A stretch of 47,650 nt of DNA. Origin: Opitutales bacterium (lineage in GTDB: Bacteria; Verrucomicrobiota; Verrucomicrobiia; Opitutales; UBA953). The stretch's first letter is position 1; the number at the start of each line of letters is the position of its first letter. The stretch spans positions 1-47,650 of the forward strand of contig JAFYWY010000087.1 of assembly GCA_017546455.1 (NCBI GenBank), written 5' to 3'. This document shows, piece after piece, positions 41,984-47,650 of the stretch. Made by a program: the position numbers and the translations under genes. A model generated the notes under the pieces. It did not search any database. It worked only from the letters and a program-made list of their open reading frames with translations, and was not told where the DNA came from.

Positions 41984-44170
41984 ATGCCCGAAGACGCGAG
42001 CATTGTCGGCGTACTCGAACGCATCGTTTTTTATAACGACGAAAATTACTTCACAATCGGTGAAGTCAAATTGTCGGAGGGTTCCCGCGAAACCGTAACG
42101 GTGACGGGAACGCTTCCGGCCGTTCAATGCGGCGAGACGCTTGAACTTACGGGAGCTTGGATTTTAAACAAAAACTACGGTCGCCAATTCAAGATCGCGA
42201 GTTTCAAATCCAAGCTTCCGTCGAGCGTACACGGCATCCGAAAATACCTCGGGAGCGGTCTGATTCCCGGCATCGGCAAGGCTTACGCCGAGCGCATCGT
42301 CGCACACTTCGGAGCCGACACGCTACGCATCATTTCGGAAGAATCCGCCCGGCTCAAAGAAATTCCCGGCATCGGCGCCGGACGCGTCAAAGCGATTAAG
42401 GAATCCTGGGAAGAACAAAGCGCGTTGCGGGAAATCATTATTTTCCTCCAAACCTACGGCGTCACCTCCGCCCAGTGCACGCGCATTGTCAAAACCTACG
42501 GCAACGGCGCCAAGAAAATCCTTCAGGAAAATCCGTACCGCCTCGCCAGAGATATCGACGGCATCGCCTTCCCTACGGCCGACAAAATCGCCCGCAACCT
42601 CGGCCTGCCCAACGAGAGCGAGCGCCGCATCGAAGCCGGTATTCTTTACGCCGTCGACAGCGCAGAACTCGACGGACACACGGCGCTCCCGCAAGACGAA
42701 CTGCAAAAAAACGCAGTCGAATTGCTCGACGTTCCCACAGAGCTCATCGCAAAGGGGCTCTCGTCCTTAATCAAAAAAAAGCAACTGATTCCCCTACCCG
42801 GCTCCGAGCTGAACCTGCTCCAAAAAAGCGATCAGGAAGCGGCGGAACGGGAAATCGCCGCTTGCGTCCGCGCACTCACCCAAACGCCGGGGCACCTCCC
42901 GCCGATCAAAATCGAGCGCGCCGTTCTCTGGGCGGAAGAGCACGCCGGATTCGAATTTGCGCCGGAGCAAAAACAGGCGGTTGCAACCGCGCTTGCCGAA
43001 AAATTTTCCATCATCACCGGCGGTCCGGGAACGGGGAAGACCACGATTCTGCTTGCCGTCTGTTCAATCTTACGCGCCAAAAAAGTACGTATCACGCTCG
43101 CTGCGCCGACCGGACGCGCCGCGCAGCGCATGAGCGAAACCACCGGGCTTCCCGCGGGAACGATCCACCGCCTGCTCAAACCGGAACCCTTGCTCGGCGG
43201 CTTCGTCCACAATGAGAATTACCCGCTCGAAACCGATTTCGTCGTCGTGGACGAAACCTCGATGCTCGACAACAAGCTGGCGTCGGCGCTCCTGCGTGCC
43301 GTCCCGCCGGAAGCCCATTTGGTCTTCGTCGGCGACGTCAATCAGCTCCCGAGCGTCGGAGCCGGCAATGTATTGAGCGACTTAATTGAGTCTGCACGCG
43401 TTCCCGTGACGCGCCTTTCCGCGGTGTTCCGCCAAGGCAAGCGCTCCGGCATCGTCACGACGGCACACGCAATCCTGCAGGGAGACGCCCGCCCGCCCGA
43501 ACCGCGCCAGCTCTCTGTTTACGATTTCAACCCTGAGCGCGACATCCATTTTATTCACGCGGATTCGGCCGAAGACTGCTGCAAAAAAACGGTGGAATTG
43601 GCGACACGCGCCATCCCGCGCCTGCTCGGCCTACGTTCTTCCGAATCCATCCAAATCCTCGTCCCGATGCACCGCGGCAATGTCGGCGTCCAAAACATGA
43701 ACGGACTTTTGCAAAAGGCGTTTAAACCTGCAACGACGCAAAGCGTTCCCGGCCCCGGCGGGACGCGCTTCGAAATCGGCGACAAAGTGCTGCAAAACAA
43801 AAATAATTACGACAAAAACGTTTTCAACGGGGACTTAGGCTATATCGAAAACGTTTTTCCGGAAACCGGCGGCGTGCGCGTTCGCTACGCAGAGAGCAGC
43901 GTTGACTACACCCGTAGCGAACTGAGCGAACTACAACTCGCCTACGCCATTACGATTCATAAGTCGCAGGGCTCGGAATTTCCCGCCGTCATTATTCCGC
44001 TCGTCAAAGGGCACTTCATGATGCTCCGCCGCAATCTGATTTATACGGCGATTACACGCGGGCGTAAAAAAGTTTTTGTCGTCGGCGAACCGGCCGCCTA
44101 CGCAATGGCGGTCAAAAATGCCGAGTCCGCGCGTCGCTACACCGGGCTTCCCGCGAAGCTCGCCGAATAG
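41984..44170 (+). CDS. recD2: RecD-like ATP-dependent DNA helicase RecD2
   Basis: RecD2 is a 5'-3' superfamily 1B helicase acting in DNA repair, found where RecBCD is absent. The 728-residue protein has an N-terminal extension with helix-hairpin-helix motifs (IPGIGKAYAERI and IPGIGAGRVKAI), then the helicase core. Walker A is ITGGPGTGKTT (about 345-355), APTGRAAQRM, VVDETSMLD, VFVGDVNQLPSVGAGNVL, and the C-terminal AYAITIHKSQGSEFPAVI and YTAITRGRKKV. It follows purD by 24 bases and converges on polA with a 16-base gap. Five CGGGAACG octamers lie in this gene (42105, 43026, 43155, 43399, 43744), the highest density in the window along with the ATP-grasp gene. Confidence 0.94.
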   Translation: MPEDASIVGVLERIVFYNDENYFTIGEVKLSEGSRETVTVTGTLPAVQCGETLELTGAWILNKNYGRQFKIASFKSKLPSSVHGIRKYLGSGLIPGIGKAYAERIVAHFGADTLRIISEESARLKEIPGIGAGRVKAIKESWEEQSALREIIIFLQTYGVTSAQCTRIVKTYGNGAKKILQENPYRLARDIDGIAFPTADKIARNLGLPNESERRIEAGILYAVDSAELDGHTALPQDELQKNAVELLDVPTELIAKGLSSLIKKKQLIPLPGSELNLLQKSDQEAAEREIAACVRALTQTPGHLPPIKIERAVLWAEEHAGFEFAPEQKQAVATALAEKFSIITGGPGTGKTTILLAVCSILRAKKVRITLAAPTGRAAQRMSETTGLPAGTIHRLLKPEPLLGGFVHNENYPLETDFVVVDETSMLDNKLASALLRAVPPEAHLVFVGDVNQLPSVGAGNVLSDLIESARVPVTRLSAVFRQGKRSGIVTTAHAILQGDARPPEPRQLSVYDFNPERDIHFIHADSAEDCCKKTVELATRAIPRLLGLRSSESIQILVPMHRGNVGVQNMNGLLQKAFKPATTQSVPGPGGTRFEIGDKVLQNKNNYDKNVFNGDLGYIENVFPETGGVRVRYAESSVDYTRSELSELQLAYAITIHKSQGSEFPAVIIPLVKGHFMMLRRNLIYTAITRGRKKVFVVGEPAAYAMAVKNAESARRYTGLPAKLAE

Positions 44171-44186
44171 CCCGGAAGCATGCGCA

Positions 44187-46727
44187 TTACGCGTGCGCTT
44201 CGAGCCAGTTGCTTCCCGCCGTCGCCTCGGCAACAAGCGGAACGGCAAGCGGAAATGCCGCGCTCATTTCCTCGGAGAGCAGAGCTTTGACCTTTTCCGT
44301 CTCGGCAACAGGCGCCTCGACAATGAGTTCGTCGTGAATCTGAAGCACGATTTTGGCGGCGGGCACTTCCCTTTTCAAGCGGGCGTGAACACGAAGCATT
44401 GCAATTTTAATGATATCCGCCGCCGAACCCTGAATAGGCGCATTAAGCGCAACACGCTCACCGAAGGCCCGCACATTATGATTGCTCGCCTTAAGCTCGG
44501 GCATCGCACGCCGGCGCCCCGACAAGGTCGCAACAAAGCCGTCTTCCTTCGCTTTTTCTACAACTTTTTTCATGTATTCGCGCACGCCGGCATACTTGTC
44601 GAGATAGCTTTCAATGTAATGCTTGGCGGCCTTGCGCGTAATCCCGAGCGATTTCGAGAGAGAAAATTCCCCCACGCCGTAAACGATTCCGAAGTTCACG
44701 GCCTTGGCATGGCGACGCATCGTCGGCGTAATCTGAATGGGATCGACACCGAAGACGCGGCACGCCGTCACCGCGTGGATATCTCCGCCCCGGTTAAAGG
44801 CTTCTCGCATGGCGGCATCGTCGGCGATGTGTGCGAGCACGCGCAATTCGATCTGGGAGTAGTCGGCATCGACAAGCGTGTTTCCGTTCCCGGCGACGAA
44901 CATGCGGCGCACTTCATTGCCGAGTTCCCCGCGCGTGGGAATGTTTTGCAAATTCGGATTGGAAGAACTGAGCCGTCCGGTCGCCGTCGCCGTCATATTA
45001 AACGTCGTGTGAATACGGCCGTCGGCAGCAATCGCGGCGATGAGGCCGTCGGCAATGGTCTTGAGCTTCGCGAACTGACGAAATTCGATAATTTTAGCAA
45101 CGGCGGGATGCAGCGGCGCGAGGTCCTTCAGGACGTCGGCATCGGTGGAATAACCGGTCTTTGTCTTTTTGCCGGCGGGGAGTCCGAGCTTTTCAAAAAG
45201 CACTTCGCCGAGTTGCTTCGGAGAATTGAGGTTAAATGCCGTCCCCGCGAGTTCGAAAACCGCCTGCTGTGCGGCCGTCGCGGCCTTATCCATTTCGGCA
45301 GAAAATTCTTCGAGCTTGGCGCGATCAGCGGCAATGCCGTGAAACTCCATTTCGGCGAGCACGCGGCAAAGCGGAAATTCGATTTCACGGTAAAGCCGTG
45401 CCATGCCCGCCTGCTCAAGAGCGGGAAGCTGTTTTTCAAAAACTTCGCTCATCTCCCGGGCGTTTTCGGGCATCGGCGGTTTTTTGAGCGGATCGAGCAG
45501 ATAATCCGCAAGCGCCAAGTCGAAAATAAAGCCTTCCGCCGGAAGATTTTCTTCGAAACATTTCCTGAAAATGGCTTTCAGATTGGAGGACACCTTCCTG
45601 ATGTCGGACGCAAACAGTTTTTCAAGAAAACGGCGGCGTTCATCGGAAGCCAATCCGGCGAGGTCGACGGAAGCATGCTGTACCCCCGCGAGAATTTCCA
45701 CGCGGGAGAAATCAACGCCGGCTTCGTCTTCCGGAAACAGCAAAAAGCTCCGCTCCGCACTGCGACAAGCCGCAATCAGGGAGTCGAGTTCGCCGTTCCC
45801 CGCCGGCGCCGCTGCGGCTCCGGAAAAAAGCGGCAAATCGGCGTTTTCCGCTTCGGGAGGAGCCAGATTCCACTTGGCGATGAGCTTCGAAAATTCGAGT
45901 TTTTTGAAAAGCGCGTAGAGCGCGGGCACATCGTAATCCTTGCGGCGGTTTTCCCCGGGCGAAAACGCAATCGGCGCATCCGTACGAATCGTCGCCAAAT
46001 CGTAAGAAATCCAGGCGCTTTCCTTGCCCGCGAGTAATTTCTTTTTTACGGAATCGCGAATGTCCGCCGTGTCGATTTGCTCGTAAATGCGCTCAAGCCC
46101 GCCGATTTTTGTAATGAGCTCACGCGCCGTCTTCTCACCGATTCCGGGAACCCCCGGAATGTTGTCCGACGTATCGCCCCAAAGCGCCTTTAAATCGATG
46201 ATTTTTTTCGGTTCAAAACCGTAATCCTCGCGGAATTTTTCCTCCGTATAATCCGTCGTCTCGGTCTTGCCCATACGGGAAACAACCAGCAGAACACGCA
46301 CGCCGTCGCGAATGAGCTGCAGACTGTCGCGATCGCCGGTAACGATCACGCATTCGCATTTTTCCTCCGCACAACGCGTGCTGATCGTGCCGATGAGGTC
46401 GTCCGCCTCCCAACCTGCAAGCGCATAAACGGGAATGCGCATGGCCGCGAGCACCTCCTTCATCAGAGGGATCTGCGGACGCAGTTCCTCCGGCATCGGC
46501 TTGCGCTGGGCCTTGTAAGCCGCAAATTGCTCGTGACGGAAGGTCGGCGCATGCACATCAAAACAAACGCAAAGCGCATCGGGCTTCTCCGCGTCCAAAA
46601 GGCGGGAAAGGATGCTGAGAAATCCGTAAACGGCATTGGTAAAAATGCCGTCGCGCGTCGAAAGAATTCGAATGCCGTAAAAAGCCCGATTGATAATGCT
46701 ATTGCCGTCGAGGACCATCAATTTCAT
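44187..46727 (-). CDS. polA: DNA polymerase I PolA
   Basis: PolA fills gaps and removes RNA primers. The 846-residue protein has an N-terminal 5'-3' exonuclease domain (DGNSIINRAFY at the start, GWEADDLIGT, VTGDRDSLQL) and a complete C-terminal polymerase domain with motif A LVDADYSQIELR (about 620), motif B RRHAKAVNFGIVYG and motif C LQIHDELIVE (about 800). The central proofreading domain is present in outline but lacks its DxE catalytic motif, so it is probably inactive as in Taq and Bacillus polymerases. The ATG at 46727 (MKLMVLDG) is chosen; the reading frame continues upstream but without homology. It faces recD2 convergently. Confidence 0.93.
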   Translation of the reverse strand: MKLMVLDGNSIINRAFYGIRILSTRDGIFTNAVYGFLSILSRLLDAEKPDALCVCFDVHAPTFRHEQFAAYKAQRKPMPEELRPQIPLMKEVLAAMRIPVYALAGWEADDLIGTISTRCAEEKCECVIVTGDRDSLQLIRDGVRVLLVVSRMGKTETTDYTEEKFREDYGFEPKKIIDLKALWGDTSDNIPGVPGIGEKTARELITKIGGLERIYEQIDTADIRDSVKKKLLAGKESAWISYDLATIRTDAPIAFSPGENRRKDYDVPALYALFKKLEFSKLIAKWNLAPPEAENADLPLFSGAAAAPAGNGELDSLIAACRSAERSFLLFPEDEAGVDFSRVEILAGVQHASVDLAGLASDERRRFLEKLFASDIRKVSSNLKAIFRKCFEENLPAEGFIFDLALADYLLDPLKKPPMPENAREMSEVFEKQLPALEQAGMARLYREIEFPLCRVLAEMEFHGIAADRAKLEEFSAEMDKAATAAQQAVFELAGTAFNLNSPKQLGEVLFEKLGLPAGKKTKTGYSTDADVLKDLAPLHPAVAKIIEFRQFAKLKTIADGLIAAIAADGRIHTTFNMTATATGRLSSSNPNLQNIPTRGELGNEVRRMFVAGNGNTLVDADYSQIELRVLAHIADDAAMREAFNRGGDIHAVTACRVFGVDPIQITPTMRRHAKAVNFGIVYGVGEFSLSKSLGITRKAAKHYIESYLDKYAGVREYMKKVVEKAKEDGFVATLSGRRRAMPELKASNHNVRAFGERVALNAPIQGSAADIIKIAMLRVHARLKREVPAAKIVLQIHDELIVEAPVAETEKVKALLSEEMSAAFPLAVPLVAEATAGSNWLEAHA

Positions 46728-46947
46728 GGAAAAAACTCCGTTTCTATGCCTGCAATCTTCCGACAAACGCAGGTAAAAATCCACCACGAAAGCATAAATT
46801 TTGCGGGGAACACAACAGCGAACCTCCCTGCGCGGCCAACGGCAACTCGGAAGCGGAAACCGAAAGCGCCGGCAACCAAGACAACACAAAATTTATTTGA
46901 CAAATCCTACGAATTAACCATCTCTTGCGTCTCTAAATGTATAAAAT

Positions 46948-46952
46948 AAGGA
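46948..46952 (+). promoter_or_regulatory. Ribosome binding site of the partial surface protein
   Basis: AAGGA lies 6 bases ahead of the ATG at 46959, which supports that start. The 46728-46958 spacer is AT-rich on its right side, with TTGACA at 46897-46902 and TATAAA at 46940-46945. Their distance is too great for one promoter, so no promoter is called. Confidence 0.55.
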
Positions 46953-46958
46953 AATAGG

Positions 46959-47650
46959 ATGAAAGCCTCTACCCCGATCGAAAAACACCGCGGACTTTAC
47001 TTGCCGTGGGCGGCGGGAAGCGCCGCATTCCTCGGACTCGCCGGAACGCTCTGGGCGCTCTCCGAAGCCTTAGAAAACGATACCGACGGCGACGGATGGA
47101 CCGATGCCGAAGAAATCATCGCGGGAACCGATCCCGCCGACGAAACCGATCCTTGGGATTCCGACAGCGACGGAATCGCCGATTATCTCGAATTCCTCGA
47201 CGGCACCGACCCGCTCGACCCGAACGACCCGCCGCGAATCCGAAAAAGCGTGCTCGCCTACAGCGTCGCCGCTGCAAGCAACAAAGCAGAAAACATCTCG
47301 CTAGAGTCTCTGAAATCGGGATCGCAACAAAACATGTACCACAACACGGCGTGGTTCGGGAAGCGCTTGAACTACACCTTTTTTAGACCGACTGCGGATT
47401 CGCAATGGAAAGCCATCAACGGCAACGAAATCGAATATTGGTCCACGGGATATTATGACTTACTCGCTCGAAACGGAAGCTCCGGCATCGCCATTACCGT
47501 AGAAAACGTTCCCGCCGGAAAATACACACTCAAATGGAAACATATGCAACGCCCGGACGGCGGATCTCCCGGCTACACGGTAAGCGTTTCCGGGGCGGCA
47601 ACGGCTTCAAAAAGCTTCACGGCACCGAAGTCCAATTCGGAAGGCGAAGT
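46959..47650 (+). CDS. Partial surface protein with thrombospondin type 3 calcium repeats
   Basis: This reading frame starts at ATG 46959 and stays open to the right edge, giving 230 codons of a longer protein. Residues about 13-35 form a hydrophobic segment (LYLPWAAGSAAFLGLAGTLW), a signal or anchor. Residues about 40-90 hold calcium-binding type 3 repeats: DTDGDGWTDAEEI, AGTDPADETD, DSDSDGIADYLEF and DGTDPLDPND. After a linker comes a beta-rich region (VENVPAGKYTLKWKHMQ). Such proteins in Verrucomicrobia are large secreted or surface-exposed proteins. The end and function lie outside the window. A CGTTCCCG octamer sits at 47507-47514. Confidence 0.8.
   Translation, partial: MKASTPIEKHRGLYLPWAAGSAAFLGLAGTLWALSEALENDTDGDGWTDAEEIIAGTDPADETDPWDSDSDGIADYLEFLDGTDPLDPNDPPRIRKSVLAYSVAAASNKAENISLESLKSGSQQNMYHNTAWFGKRLNYTFFRPTADSQWKAINGNEIEYWSTGYYDLLARNGSSGIAITVENVPAGKYTLKWKHMQRPDGGSPGYTVSVSGAATASKSFTAPKSNSEGE

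Larger units (their letters stand above)
639..47514. repeat. Dispersed octamer family CGGGAACG / CGTTCCCG
   Basis: By eye I count at least 43 exact copies in 47.65 kb. As CGGGAACG: 1816, 2724, 4717, 5243, 5275, 9120, 14406, 15026, 15135, 16315, 20007, 20745, 22168, 27861, 28351, 30234, 34453, 34816, 41619, 41769, 42105, 43026, 43155. As CGTTCCCG: 639, 761, 1897, 4968, 5043, 6345, 7113, 9142, 15009, 18959, 23765, 25047, 28935, 30215, 32491, 34474, 43399, 43744, 44885, 47507. The counts are 23 and 20. A random 8-mer would be expected about 1.5 times in total. The copies lie in genes and spacers, in all three codon phases. They are absent from 9150-14405 and 34824-41618. No wider consensus is obvious beyond the octamer. 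Confidence 0.85.

Noticed and set aside
44076-46037. 653-codon plus-strand frame opposite polA
   Set aside because: It overlaps the end of recD2 and lies antisense to polA, which has all expected motifs.
639-47514. The octamer as a Chi or KOPS site
   Set aside because: Those sites are strongly strand-biased along a replichore. Here the orientations are 23 and 20. A full-genome skew test would settle it.
1-47650. CRISPR arrays, prophage genes or complete insertion sequences
   Set aside because: No regularly spaced repeats, phage structural genes or transposase genes were seen.

Overview
The window looks like a chromosome segment from a Gram-negative bacterium of the Planctomycetes-Verrucomicrobia-Chlamydiae group, most likely Verrucomicrobiota near Opitutales. 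The evidence is the mix of LPS-heptose (hldD), lipid A-type acyltransferase and type IV pilus genes, the style of the RsmA, DUF502 and PilB/PilT/PilC proteins, a discoidin-type exported protein, and a thrombospondin type 3-repeat surface protein. This placement is inference from protein style, because no 16S rRNA gene is present. Most of the sequence is GC-rich core genome. The glycan block at about 4-8 kb and the purD upstream region are visibly richer in AT.

Layout. 1-359 holds decayed interspersed repeats. 0.36-3.7 kb: rsmE and a DUF502 membrane gene on the minus strand, diverging from rsmA and folP. 3700-3939: a MITE-like element inserted at the folP stop codon. 4.06-9.09 kb, mostly minus strand: dapA, a PglE-type aminotransferase, a PglD-type acetyltransferase and an ATP-grasp/HAD fusion, probably for a modified surface sugar, with a RelB/YafQ toxin-antitoxin pair inserted in the opposite orientation. 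9.3-15.0 kb: a type IV pilus motor operon (PilB, PilT, a second PilB, PilC) closed by a strong terminator. 15.1-24.5 kb: cysS, a DUF374 acyltransferase, a SulP transporter, two lipoproteins, a DJ-1 family protein, an NhaD-like antiporter, hldD and an exported thioredoxin-like protein. 24.57-24.76 kb: tRNA-Leu(CAA) and tRNA-Ser(GCT). 24.9-26.2 kb: purC and a class II-type purE. 26.3-30.2 kb: a discoidin-like exported protein, a small unknown gene, and sufB-sufD without sufC. 30.3-37.1 kb, minus strand: a TPR membrane protein, a phosphotransacetylase encoded as two genes, and an S9 peptidase. 37.3-44.2 kb, plus strand: fabZ, a Sel1-repeat protein, fabI, purD and recD2. 44.2-46.7 kb, minus strand: polA. 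From 46,959 to the right edge: the 5' part of a calcium-binding-repeat surface protein.

The most striking signal is not a gene. The octamer CGGGAACG (or its complement CGTTCCCG) occurs at least 43 times by my count, about once per 1.1 kb, against about 1.5 expected for a random 8-mer. It occurs in both orientations about equally, in all three codon phases, and in genes and spacers alike. Four copies pairs are inverted and closely spaced in intergenic regions, where at least one forms a textbook Rho-independent terminator. Density, lack of strand bias and use as terminator stems match the known behaviour of DNA uptake sequences in Neisseriaceae and Pasteurellaceae, and the window carries type IV pilus motor genes. 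I propose a candidate uptake-sequence system in a lineage where I know of none described. A protein-binding site remains the main alternative.

Other points of interest are the MITE that reuses the folP stop codon, the split phosphotransacetylase, the suf operon without sufC, the CO2-type PurE, a C8A8 tract at the end of the pglD-like gene, and a toxin and antitoxin in the same frame separated by one stop codon.
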